21,036 nucleotides of DNA from a virus. This document shows, piece by piece, positions 1-6,725 of the stretch; within the stretch, counting starts at the first letter, position 1, and each line of letters starts with the position of its first letter. A program made the position numbers and the translations under genes. A model generated the notes under the pieces. That model was not told the DNA's origin. It made no database searches and saw only the letters and a program-made list of their open reading frames with translations. The stretch covers positions 1 to 21,036 of the IMG/VR virus record IMGVR_UViG_3300027880_000085; one strand, given 5' to 3'.

Positions 1-12
1 GCCAGGGGGTGA
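1..12 (+). CDS. 3' end of an upstream gene (partial)
   Basis: The first bases read Ala-Arg-Gly-stop, with TGA at 10-12, and the stop overlaps the GTG start at 9 in a GTGA joint. Nearly every gene in this window is joined to its neighbour in this way, so the end of a preceding head gene (a portal or MuF-type gene would be expected here) is plausible. Only three codons are visible, so nothing can be said about the product. Confidence 0.3.
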   Translation, partial: ARG

Positions 13-740
13 CCGTCAGCCGGTTGACGGGTGGGGTGAGCGCGGAGGTAGACCTGTACGTGCTCGACGATGGCCGGCGGGTGGTTCGCAAGAAAGGTCC
101 GAAGTGGAATGACGAGCTGGACAGCCGACGGGAAGCCGACGCCGATCAGCTCTACTCGTTGACCGCCCGGTCGCTCGATGCTCGGGTGCCACGGGTCTAC
201 CGGGACGCGCCGGACGTGGTCTGGATGGACTACGAGCATGGCCGCACGTACGCCGAGCTGATCCACGACGATCGGACACTGTGGACAGAGCGGCACGATC
301 AGATTCTCGACACGAAACCCGTTCAGCGGGTCGGACTCATGGACTCACTAGCCGCGAACTCCGACCGCAACACGGGTAACCAGTTCCTGACCGACACGGG
401 GGAGTATGTCGGGCTCGATCACTCGTTCGCCTGGGGTGGGGCCGAGACGAACGGGTTGGATCTCGGGTTGTTCGGTCCGAATGGACTCGGCAGCGTCGGC
501 GCGATACCGGCTCGCTCGTTCGTCGTGCGAGGGCACGATGAGCGGTTGGACATCACCACGAATTCGTGGATCGATAACCCATTGACCGCCGATGATGTGT
601 CAGAGATACGACAGCGGTTGGTTTCACTGCGTGCCGATTTCGACAAACTGGACCGCGGTTACTGGCTGGACTACTCGTTGTCGATGCTCGACGAGCTGGC
701 CGAGCACGCGACCGGGAAGGGGTCGGGTCTCTATGGCTGA
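9..740 (+). CDS. Kinase-fold protein (HipA/PI-kinase-like) in head operon
   Basis: The 243-aa product shows the layout of a compact protein-kinase-like fold. A Gly-containing strand (GGVSAEVDLYVL, residues 8-19) is followed by a basic VVRKK that could hold the ATP lysine. A hinge-like WMDYEHG lies at 72-78. A catalytic-loop-like NSDRNTGN (117-124) gives candidate catalytic D119 and metal-binding N124, and GLDHSFAW (135-142) puts D137 at the DFG-Asp position. This resembles the HipA and actinobacterial PI3/4-kinase-like families more than classic Ser/Thr kinases. The GTG start overlaps the upstream stop and has a G-rich Shine-Dalgarno sequence. It sits just upstream of the prohead protease, so it may act on head proteins or be packaged and delivered; both are guesses. 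The substrate is unknown, and the fold call rests on motifs only. Confidence 0.7.
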   Translation: MTVSRLTGGVSAEVDLYVLDDGRRVVRKKGPKWNDELDSRREADADQLYSLTARSLDARVPRVYRDAPDVVWMDYEHGRTYAELIHDDRTLWTERHDQILDTKPVQRVGLMDSLAANSDRNTGNQFLTDTGEYVGLDHSFAWGGAETNGLDLGLFGPNGLGSVGAIPARSFVVRGHDERLDITTNSWIDNPLTADDVSEIRQRLVSLRADFDKLDRGYWLDYSLSMLDELAEHATGKGSGLYG

Positions 741-966
741 GCCGATGGTGCTGGAGCTGCGCGTCGTAGATCAAGACGCGGCGGTCGGTCGCAAGCTTGG
801 CGAGCTGCGCCGGACCGAGAGCGGCCGGGTGTCCAGCCAGGGTGACGTGGCCGAATCGATCCTGCTCCGGGTGATGCGTGCGGTCGCGGTTGACCGGACG
901 GAAGCGTTCGACCTGCTCGCGGTCAACGGCTGGAGCAACGGTCATCTTGTCCTGGTTGCCGGGTAG
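733..966 (+). CDS. Small conserved-looking phage protein, 77 aa
   Basis: The ATG at 733 lies inside the end of the kinase-like gene (8-nt overlap) and has a GAAGGGG Shine-Dalgarno sequence about 10 nt upstream, which is why this start is preferred over the longer open frame. The product is soluble, with a mixed N-terminal half and a C-terminal helix (VAESILLRVMRAVAVDRTEA) ending in a NGWSNGHLVLVAG motif. I recall similar 'GWSNG' tails on small proteins encoded between the minor capsid and protease genes of actinophages, but this is from memory. The function is unknown; position suggests a head-assembly accessory role. Confidence 0.65.
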   Translation: MAEPMVLELRVVDQDAAVGRKLGELRRTESGRVSSQGDVAESILLRVMRAVAVDRTEAFDLLAVNGWSNGHLVLVAG

Positions 967-977
967 AGGTGCTACCC
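961..977 (+). promoter_or_regulatory. Inverted repeat overlapping start region of protease gene
   Basis: GGGTAG (961-966) and CTACCC (972-977) form a perfect 6-bp inverted repeat with a 5-nt AGGTG loop. The left arm holds the stop codon of the 77-aa gene, and the loop holds the only Shine-Dalgarno-like bases and the GTG at 969. As RNA it could bury this initiation region; as DNA it could be a protein site. It could also be chance. Confidence 0.35.
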
Positions 978-986
978 TGCGATGCC

Positions 987-2000
987 ATGAGGCGCCGCGT
1001 TTCGCGCATGCTGAACAGAAAGACGCTGCCCGACCGGGCGCTACGGGTTGCCCGGCCGCGCGCCGAGCTGCGCGCCGGCCGTACCGACTGGTACCGAATC
1101 GTCAACGCGACCGCTCCCCAGGCCGAGATCTACATCTACAACGAGATTGGTTGGTTCGGTACCACGGCTGACGATTTCGTCAAGGAGCTGCGCGCCATCA
1201 CCGCGGCCGGGATCGACCTGCACATCAACTCTCCGGGTGGGGAGATCTTCGACGGCATCGCGATCTACAACTGCCTGCTGGCGCACCCGGCCGCGGTGAC
1301 CACGTACGTCGACTCGCTCGCGGCTTCGATCGCTTCGGTCATCGCGATGGCCGGCGACAAGATCATCATGGGTCGGAATTCGCAAATGATGATCCATGAC
1401 GGGATGGGGCTGTGCGTCGGCAACGCCGAGGACATGCGCCGGATGGCTGACGATCTCGATGTGCAGTCGGCCAACATCGCCAGCGTGTACGCCGATCGAG
1501 CGGGTGGAACGGTCGACGAGTGGCGCGAACGGATGCGCGCCGAGACGTGGTACTCCGCGGACGAAGCGGTCAGTGCCGGCCTGGCGGACGAGGTGGTTGC
1601 GTTGCGGCCCGGTCCGGCACCGGAGAACAACTGGGACCTCTCGGTCTTCCAGTACGCTGGCCGGGATCGGGCTCCGGCTCCCGTGGCGAGTGCTCCGCAG
1701 CCGCGCGAGCCCGTGAGTGTTCCGGCGCCGGCCGCACCCGCACTCCCCATGCGATCGGCGCCGGAACCTGTGTCTGCGCCGCTGATCGCGTTCAGCCCTG
1801 ACGACTTCCGGGGCATTTTCGAAGACCTGCGCCGAGACGCGCCGGCCCTGCCCGATCCCGTACCCGAGCCGGTACCGGTACCCGTGACGACCGGTCTTCC
1901 GTTCGACATGGTCGACGTTCGCTCGGCCGTCCTCGACAGTCTTCGGTCGGCCAGTCGGCCTGCCGAGCCCGACAACGCCCCCGAAAGGGAGGGACAGTGA
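987..2000 (+). CDS. ClpP-like prohead (capsid maturation) protease
   Basis: This serine peptidase of the S14/ClpP prohead-protease type should trim the capsid delta domain during head maturation. Counting from the upstream GTG at 969, INSPGGEIFDG (86-96) is the oxyanion-side loop, SLAASIAS carries the nucleophile S120, and MMIHDG carries H143. ETWYSADEAVSAGLADEV is the typical family end. The acid position appears to be Glu rather than Asp. After about residue 215 comes a long Pro/Ala-rich extension, including a PVPEPVPVPV stretch, and then a short helix. ATG 987 (337 aa) is chosen; GTG 969 (343 aa) and ATG 1008 remain possible because no clear Shine-Dalgarno sequence decides. The stop overlaps the capsid gene start in a GTGA joint, which suggests translational coupling. 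Confidence 0.93.
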   Translation: MRRRVSRMLNRKTLPDRALRVARPRAELRAGRTDWYRIVNATAPQAEIYIYNEIGWFGTTADDFVKELRAITAAGIDLHINSPGGEIFDGIAIYNCLLAHPAAVTTYVDSLAASIASVIAMAGDKIIMGRNSQMMIHDGMGLCVGNAEDMRRMADDLDVQSANIASVYADRAGGTVDEWRERMRAETWYSADEAVSAGLADEVVALRPGPAPENNWDLSVFQYAGRDRAPAPVASAPQPREPVSVPAPAAPALPMRSAPEPVSAPLIAFSPDDFRGIFEDLRRDAPALPDPVPEPVPVPVTTGLPFDMVDVRSAVLDSLRSASRPAEPDNAPEREGQ

Positions 2001-3484
2001 GCAATCGATCTCACATGATGAGCAGGGGCGTACGTCACCGGCTCGCGCAACTCGGTTTCGACGCTTACCGCAAGCAGGCCATGTTCAACCGCGCGGCGCC
2101 TCCGACCAACGCACCCGATCCGGACACCCTGACCATTCCGAACGACCCGCGCGAACTGGAGGAGATGCTCTCCGACCCGGCCAAGCTGCAGAAGGTGTTC
2201 AGCAATCGCGAGACCGCGACCCAGTTCATCCGCAACTACGCGGGTGGGGTCATGCGCAACCAGGCCGACATCATGCAAGAGGTCCGTGTCGAGGCACAGC
2301 GGTTCATGGCTCAGTGGCTGACCGAGAACCAGCCGGATGCGGTACGCCGGCTGAACCTCGATCTCGCTCAGCGGGTCAGCCCGACCGACCGGATGCACGG
2401 CGACAAGGCCAAGCGCGCCGGGCTGTACAACAGTCGGGCGATGGGTGCCTCGATCGATGGCATGTTCGAGACGAGCGGCGACTACTTCAAGGCGATCTGG
2501 CACAATACGCCCAAAGATGTCGAGCTGCAGACCAAGCTGCGCACCCTGCGCAACGCGTTCTCCTCCACGATCCCGTCCGAGGGCGGTTTCCTGATCCCCG
2601 AGACGCTGCGCTCCGAACTGCTCCGGGTAGCGCTGGAGAACGCGATCGTGCGGTCGCGCGCGCGGGTCATCCCGATGGAGTCGTTGCGGGTGCCGTTCCC
2701 GGCCGTCGATTCGACCAGCAACGTGTCTTCGGTGTACGGCGGCATCGTCGCCTACTGGACCGAAGAGGCCGCGGCGCTGACCGCCAGCTCGGCCACGTTC
2801 GGCCGGGTCGTGCTGGATGCCAAGAAGTTGACCGCGTACACCGAGGTCCCGAGCGAGCTGATCAGCGACTCGATCACCTCGTTCACGGCGTACCTGGACA
2901 TGCTCTTCCCGGAGGCGCTCGGTTTCTACGAAGACGACGCGTTCATCAGCGGGACCGGCGTGGGCGAGCCGCTCGGCTACCTGAACGGCTCGGCCATGAT
3001 CTCGGTGACCAAGGAAGTCGGGCAGGTCGCCAGCACGATTGTCTGGGAGAACATCGTCAAGATGTACTCGCGGATGCTGCCGTCCTCGCTCGGCCGGGCG
3101 GTCTGGGTTGCCTCGATCAACACATTCCCCGAGCTGGCCACGATGGCGCTCACGGTCGGCACCGGCGGTTCGGCGATCTGGTTGAACAACGGTGTCGAGG
3201 GTCCGCCCGTGAGCATCCTCGGCCGGCCGGTGCTGTTCACCGAGAAGGTCCCGCCGCTGGGCACCGCGGGAGATCTGTCCTTCGTGGACTTCGGTTACTA
3301 CCTGATCGGTGACCGGCAGGCCATGAGCGCCATGTCGTCCGAGCACTTCAAGTTTGGCAACGACATGACCGCGTACCGGATCATCGAGCGGGTCGATGGA
3401 CGGCCGTGGCTGCAGAGCGCGATCACCCCCAAGAACAACGGTCCGACGCTCAGTCCGTTCGTACAGATCGAGACACGCGCGTAA
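1997..3484 (+). CDS. Major capsid protein, HK97 fold
   Basis: The 495-aa product is a typical HK97-type major capsid protein. Residues 1 to about 185 form a charged, helical delta (scaffold-like) region. The conserved coat core begins near TIPSEGGFLIPE (191-202) and continues with the SELLR helix, the VPFPAVDSTS strand and a WTEEAAALTASSATFGRVVLDAKK-like region. An ELISDSI segment and the E-loop/A-domain motifs GTGVGEPLGYLN and TAYRIIERVDG follow. The adjacent ClpP-like enzyme probably cleaves somewhere in the 180-195 linker; the exact bond cannot be read from sequence. The GTG start overlaps the protease stop and has a strong GGGAGGGA Shine-Dalgarno sequence. The length is normal for capsid proteins that carry their own scaffold domain. 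Confidence 0.95.
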   Translation: MSNRSHMMSRGVRHRLAQLGFDAYRKQAMFNRAAPPTNAPDPDTLTIPNDPRELEEMLSDPAKLQKVFSNRETATQFIRNYAGGVMRNQADIMQEVRVEAQRFMAQWLTENQPDAVRRLNLDLAQRVSPTDRMHGDKAKRAGLYNSRAMGASIDGMFETSGDYFKAIWHNTPKDVELQTKLRTLRNAFSSTIPSEGGFLIPETLRSELLRVALENAIVRSRARVIPMESLRVPFPAVDSTSNVSSVYGGIVAYWTEEAAALTASSATFGRVVLDAKKLTAYTEVPSELISDSITSFTAYLDMLFPEALGFYEDDAFISGTGVGEPLGYLNGSAMISVTKEVGQVASTIVWENIVKMYSRMLPSSLGRAVWVASINTFPELATMALTVGTGGSAIWLNNGVEGPPVSILGRPVLFTEKVPPLGTAGDLSFVDFGYYLIGDRQAMSAMSSEHFKFGNDMTAYRIIERVDGRPWLQSAITPKNNGPTLSPFVQIETRA

Positions 3485-3690
3485 TTACAAGAACCTCCGC
3501 GGTACCGGGGCTGCAGCGTCGGGAAGCGGATGGTCGTCATGGGCGCAGGCGCGCAGCGAGGGATCGGGAGACCGGACCGCGCAGGGGATCGGATCGTTAC
3601 CGGTCGTGACACGCTCTACGCCGTACCCGGACGGTCCGGGAGTAGGCGGAACCGCGCTGGCATTCGAACCCCGGCCGGAGAGGACGAGAT
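3485..3690 (+). other. 206-nt gap after capsid gene, with a hairpin
   Basis: This is one of the longest gaps without a confident gene in the plus-strand operon. It holds a perfect 6-bp hairpin, CCCGGA-CGG-TCCGGG, at 3626-3640, with no T-tract behind it, so it is at best a partial terminator or an mRNA-processing or stability element. A weak 33-codon frame (GTG 3606 to 3707) also lies here. A gap and hairpin directly behind the capsid gene would fit differential expression of the most abundant protein, but that is inference. Confidence 0.4.
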
Positions 3691-3707
3691 ATGTGGGCTC
3701 TGGGTAG
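3606..3707 (+). CDS. Possible small ORF, 33 aa (weak)
   Basis: A GTG-initiated frame runs through the gap behind the capsid gene and overlaps the start of the next gene by 17 nt. The product begins MTRSTPYPDGPGVGGTALAF and is Pro/Gly-rich. A G-rich stretch lies further upstream than is usual for a Shine-Dalgarno sequence, so initiation is doubtful. It is listed because the overlap fits the pattern of this operon; it may well be non-coding. Confidence 0.18.
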   Translation: MTRSTPYPDGPGVGGTALAFEPRPERTRYVGSG

Positions 3708-4104
3708 GTTGTTCAACATCCTGCCGGTTGCCGATGACGTGTACGTCGACCTGAAGTCGTGCGCCGGCGTGACGTTCGTCGGCGTGAACGCCGCGGGCGA
3801 CACGTGGACGCTGACCGAGGCCAAGGATGCGGCCGGTACCGGTGCGCAGGTTCTGGCGACCATGACGCAGTATTACGTCAGCGCGACCAACGGGGCGGTC
3901 TGGCAGAAGCTGACGCAGGCCGCGGGCTCTACGATCGTGACCACGGCGGCGCAAGACGTGCTCGTGGTCGAGATCGAGGGGGTCGAACTCTCGGCGCTCT
4001 ACGACTGGGTCAAGCTGACCAGCACGGGCGCCGGACTGGTGTACGCCATCACGCGGGACCTCGCCATCCAGCGGGCACCGCAGAACCTCCCGGCGATGGT
4101 GTGA
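3691..4104 (+). CDS. Putative head structural protein, 137 aa
   Basis: The ATG at 3691 has a good GAGAGGA Shine-Dalgarno sequence. The product is predicted to be almost entirely beta strand, with alternating hydrophobic and Thr/Val segments (DVYVDLKSCAGVTFVGVNAA, TWTLTEAKDAAG, DVLVVEIEGVEL, DWVKLTST) and a short C-terminal tail QRAPQNLP. There is no signal peptide or membrane segment. I do not recognise a named family. Position right behind the major capsid protein and the compact beta composition suggest a capsid decoration or cement protein, but it could equally be another head-associated factor. Confidence 0.65.
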   Translation: MWALGRLFNILPVADDVYVDLKSCAGVTFVGVNAAGDTWTLTEAKDAAGTGAQVLATMTQYYVSATNGAVWQKLTQAAGSTIVTTAAQDVLVVEIEGVELSALYDWVKLTSTGAGLVYAITRDLAIQRAPQNLPAMV

Positions 4105-4105
4105 C

Positions 4106-4579
4106 GTGAGCGTCTACAACGATGCCGCCGCGTTCCGCAAGAGCGCGTTCGGCTCCCTGGTCAGCAAGGCGTACACGCCCCTGGCCGTCGAAACCAAGGT
4201 GCTGTTCAACGTCTCCGACCTGTGCATCATCACCGCGATCTTCGGTGTGGTGACTACCAGGATCAGCGTTGCCGGCACGTCCAAGCTGCAGTTCAACCCG
4301 ACCTTGGCCAGCGCGGTCACAACCGACCTGGTCGCCGCGACCGACTTGGGTACGACCGACACGGAGGTGGGCTCACTGCTCAGTTTCGACGGCATCCGGG
4401 CGTCCTCGATCCAGTACGTCGGGGCGGCCGGCGGAGGCGGAGTGCCGATGCTCCAGCGGCCGATCGCGGTACCGGCCGGCGCCATCGAGCAGGTCAACGC
4501 GACCGGTGCCGATGGTGGTATTACCTGGTATCTCACCTACGTCGCCGTGACCGACGGCGCGACCATCGCGGCGGCCTGA
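4106..4579 (+). CDS. Putative head decoration/fibre-type beta protein, 157 aa
   Basis: The GTG at 4106 follows the previous stop by one base. The beta-rich product has the run LFNVSDLCIITAIFGVVTTR, then a strand set around KLQFNPTLASAVTTDLVAATDLGTTDTEVGSLL. It ends with a VPAGAIEQVNATGADGGITWYLTYVAVTDGATI region. As I remember them, many phage structural proteins share this pattern: an 'I-TA--G-VTT' opening, an Asn-Pro strand, a 'VPAG-I' strand, then 'W-L-Y-P/V-DGA'. They are often annotated as hypothetical or head fibre/decoration proteins. No search was possible. Placement among head genes supports a virion surface role. Confidence 0.65.
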   Translation: MSVYNDAAAFRKSAFGSLVSKAYTPLAVETKVLFNVSDLCIITAIFGVVTTRISVAGTSKLQFNPTLASAVTTDLVAATDLGTTDTEVGSLLSFDGIRASSIQYVGAAGGGGVPMLQRPIAVPAGAIEQVNATGADGGITWYLTYVAVTDGATIAAA

Positions 4580-4580
4580 C

Positions 4581-4886
4581 ATGCCCAAGATCACTAGGTA
4601 TGGTGGGCCGAGCATCGAGGGTCCACGTTGGGAGGGCACCGAGCCACTTCCGGCGGCCGAGTCCGAGCAGGTGGAGGAGGTGGGTGAGCCATCGGATGGC
4701 AACAGCTCATCGACATTGCCCGAGAGGCCGCTGACGAATGGCGAGCCGAACGAAGCAGACCCCCAGTCGCCTGTCCCAACGACGGAGAGCCTCTCCGGGC
4801 CGGACCAGCCGGCGTCCTCTTCTGTCCCTTCGACGGATGGCAGTACCCCCGAGACTGGATCCGACCAGCCTGAACAGCCGAGCTGA
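4581..4886 (+). CDS. Disordered acidic protein, 101 aa
   Basis: The ATG at 4581 lies two bases after the preceding stop (4577-4579) with no Shine-Dalgarno sequence of its own, so translation is probably coupled. The product starts MPKITRYGGPSIEG; this short N-terminal motif is followed by about 85 residues rich in Glu, Ser, Pro, Asp and Thr with no predicted structure. From memory, actinophages often have a small protein beginning MPKIT(K/R)-GGPS near the capsid gene. No enzymatic motif is visible. A flexible head-associated or assembly-adapter role is possible; the function is unknown. Confidence 0.65.
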   Translation: MPKITRYGGPSIEGPRWEGTEPLPAAESEQVEEVGEPSDGNSSSTLPERPLTNGEPNEADPQSPVPTTESLSGPDQPASSSVPSTDGSTPETGSDQPEQPS

Positions 4887-4889
4887 ACC

Positions 4890-5621
4890 ATGCCCGGCCC
4901 GTCGCTACGGATCGACGCCGTCTCGTACGACCCGAACGAGGGGCCGGCCGGCTGGTTCACCGCGGCGCCCCGTGGCGGCTCGACCGACCATCCCGCGCTC
5001 GGCGTATCGCAAGATGCGACCGCCGGGCGTGGGGAGGCGCTGCGGATCTTCTCCCGTAACACGGCCGTACCGGTGCTCACGGCGCGCGGTGGTGGGGTGC
5101 TGCTCGACCTGCGCAACAGCGCCGGCACGACGGTTTTTGCGGTCGGCCAGGACGGCGGGCAGACCGGAATCGGCCGGGAGCTGTTCGACGACCTGACCGG
5201 TGACCATGCCGGCGTGGTGTCCAGCACGGTGTTGGTGCACAGTGGCCTGGCGCTCACGCTGGACGTCAGCTCGACGTGGCTGGTCGAGTCGATGGTGGTC
5301 TACACGGGCGTGACCACCGGAGATATCAAGTTCGGCTGGACGGTGCCGGCCGGCGCTACGGGTACATGGGTACCGGGTGGCATCACCAGCGCAGCGAGCG
5401 GCTCGACCGGCGCGGTCAGCCTGGGATCCAAGACCCTGGCCGAGACGGCGATCGTGGGCGCGGTGGACGCGGTCACGCCGCTGGTCGCCATGATCCGGGG
5501 TATCGTCCGGATGGGCGTCACGGCCGGCGCCGTGGAGCTCGACTACGCACAGGGCACATCCGACCCGACTGCCACGATCATGAAAGCCGACAGTTGGTTC
5601 CGCGCGAAGAGGGTTGCATAA
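4890..5621 (+). CDS. Fibre-like structural protein, 243 aa (head region)
   Basis: The N-terminal half carries strand-turn units (ALRIFSRNTAVPVLTARGGG, LLDLRNSAGTTVFAVGQDGG) like the short beta-helical stem of phage fibres. The C-terminal 125 residues form a beta module that runs from SSTVLVHSGLALTLDV to an ending AGAVELDYAQGTSDPTATI, then KADSWFRAKRVA. The same ending pattern closes the 170-aa fibre-like protein at 15251-15763, which suggests a shared receptor-binding or trimerising module. The ATG is three bases after the previous stop with no clear Shine-Dalgarno sequence, suggesting coupling. Position before the connector genes points to a head fibre or capsid-surface appendage rather than a tail fibre; this is inferred from location only. 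Confidence 0.65.
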   Translation: MPGPSLRIDAVSYDPNEGPAGWFTAAPRGGSTDHPALGVSQDATAGRGEALRIFSRNTAVPVLTARGGGVLLDLRNSAGTTVFAVGQDGGQTGIGRELFDDLTGDHAGVVSSTVLVHSGLALTLDVSSTWLVESMVVYTGVTTGDIKFGWTVPAGATGTWVPGGITSAASGSTGAVSLGSKTLAETAIVGAVDAVTPLVAMIRGIVRMGVTAGAVELDYAQGTSDPTATIMKADSWFRAKRVA

Positions 5622-5623
5622 CT

Positions 5624-5657
5624 TAATATCACAGCTCGGACCCGGGGCGTGAGCCCC
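5624..5657 (+). promoter_or_regulatory. AT-rich patch followed by GNRA-capped hairpin
   Basis: In this GC-rich window, 5616-5632 is strikingly AT-rich and contains TAATAT (5624-5629), a plausible -10 element, though I find no good -35 at the right distance. Twenty bases on, GGGGC-GTGA-GCCCC (5644-5657) is a perfect 5-bp stem closed by a GNRA-type GUGA tetraloop. It sits 24 nt ahead of the connector gene start. It may be a promoter with a structured leader for the connector/tail genes. Confidence 0.35.
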
Positions 5658-5681
5658 TAGGCCAGGAAGCAAGGCGAGGGT

Positions 5682-6725
5682 ATGGGCATTTGGTATACTA
5701 CCCGGGAGAAGGTCAAGGCCCGGTTGGACATCAGCGCGACCGCGCGCATAGACGCGCTGGTTGACGACGCGATCGACGCTGCAAGTGCACCGATCGAAGG
5801 GTGCTTGCACCGACGGTTCTATCCCGAGCTCGCGACCCGCTATTTCGACTGGCCGAACTACCAGTACGCGCGTACGTTCCGGCTCTGGCTGGAGTCCAGC
5901 GAGGCAATTTCCCTCAGCCAACTTGTCTCCGGCGGGGTGACGATCCTGGCCTCGGACTACTTCCTGCGCCGTAGCGATGGGCTCGACGAACCGCCGTACG
6001 ACTCGATCGAGATCGACCTGGCGAGCTCGGCCGCATTCGGCTCGGGCAGTACTCACCAGCGCAGCATTGCCGCGACCGGGCTGTTCGGGTTCGACGACAC
6101 CTCGGCGCCGGCTGGCGCCCTTGCGGAAGCGCTGGACTCTTCGGAAACCGCGGTCGACGTGACCAATGCGGCGCTGGTCGGCGTGGGCAACATCGTCAAG
6201 TGTGAGAGCGAGCGCATGATCGTGACCGATCGCGCGCAGCTCGATACCGGGCAGGATCTGATCGGCACCATCGCCGCGGACAAGGCCGTGGTGTCCCTGA
6301 CCGTGGCCGACGGTACCGCTCTGCATGTCGGGGAGACCCTGCTGCTCGACAGCGAACGCATGCAAGTGATCGACATCGCGGGCAACGTGCTGACCGTCAA
6401 ACGGGCCGTAGACGGCTCGGTGCTCGCTGCCCATACCAACTCCTCCATCTACGCCCCTCGGGCGCTCACCGTGACCCGTGGAGCCCTCGGAACCACCGCG
6501 GCGGCGCACGCCGACACGACAGCGCTCACCCGGTACGTTGTGCCCGCCGCGGTCGACGCGTGGGCTCGCGCGCTGGCCATCGACACATTGCTCCAGGAGT
6601 CGAGTGGGTACGCCCGGATGGTCGGCTCGGGCGACAACGAGCGCGAGGCATCCGGGCGCGCGCTCAAGATCGCCGCGCAGCGTGCGGAAGCGCAGTACGG
6701 CCGCGTCCGGCTGGCCGCGATATGA
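5682..6725 (+). CDS. Head-tail connector (adaptor), 347 aa, with inserted beta region
   Basis: This is a head-tail adaptor of the gp6/gp15-like type, which would sit under the portal. Residues 1-60 are helical (TREKVKARLDI... LVDDAIDAASAPIEGCLHRRF) and carry the usual 'I--aLHRrFyP' signature, followed by a YFDWPN strand segment. The C-terminal 60 residues form the closing helices (AAVDAWARALAIDTLLQESSGYARM ... AQRAEAQYGRVRL). Between them lies a roughly 200-residue beta-rich part with two related units, around GNIVKCESERMIVTDRAQ and GETLLLDSERMQVIDIAG, then LTVTRGALGTTAAAH. Family members I know without this insertion are roughly 100-200 aa. The Shine-Dalgarno sequence is AAGGCGAGG. The stop overlaps the next gene (ATGA). 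Confidence 0.8.
   Translation: MGIWYTTREKVKARLDISATARIDALVDDAIDAASAPIEGCLHRRFYPELATRYFDWPNYQYARTFRLWLESSEAISLSQLVSGGVTILASDYFLRRSDGLDEPPYDSIEIDLASSAAFGSGSTHQRSIAATGLFGFDDTSAPAGALAEALDSSETAVDVTNAALVGVGNIVKCESERMIVTDRAQLDTGQDLIGTIAADKAVVSLTVADGTALHVGETLLLDSERMQVIDIAGNVLTVKRAVDGSVLAAHTNSSIYAPRALTVTRGALGTTAAAHADTTALTRYVVPAAVDAWARALAIDTLLQESSGYARMVGSGDNEREASGRALKIAAQRAEAQYGRVRLAAI

Noticed and set aside
945-978. Possible promoter (TTGTCC, TACCCT) before the prohead protease
   Set aside because: The spacing is 20 nt and both boxes are poor; the region is coding and within a tightly linked operon.
1265-3346. 693-codon open frame on the minus strand across the protease and capsid genes
   Set aside because: It is the antisense shadow of two strongly supported genes in high-GC DNA; the product is Arg/His/Gly-rich and without motifs.
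3655-3690. TTCGAACCCC resembling a tRNA T-loop
   Set aside because: The flanking bases do not form a proper T-stem, and no other tRNA arm is found.
3530-3754. 74-codon frame opening in the gap after the capsid gene
   Set aside because: It runs deep into the next gene out of frame, its Cys-rich end is unlike a protein end, and no Shine-Dalgarno sequence is present.
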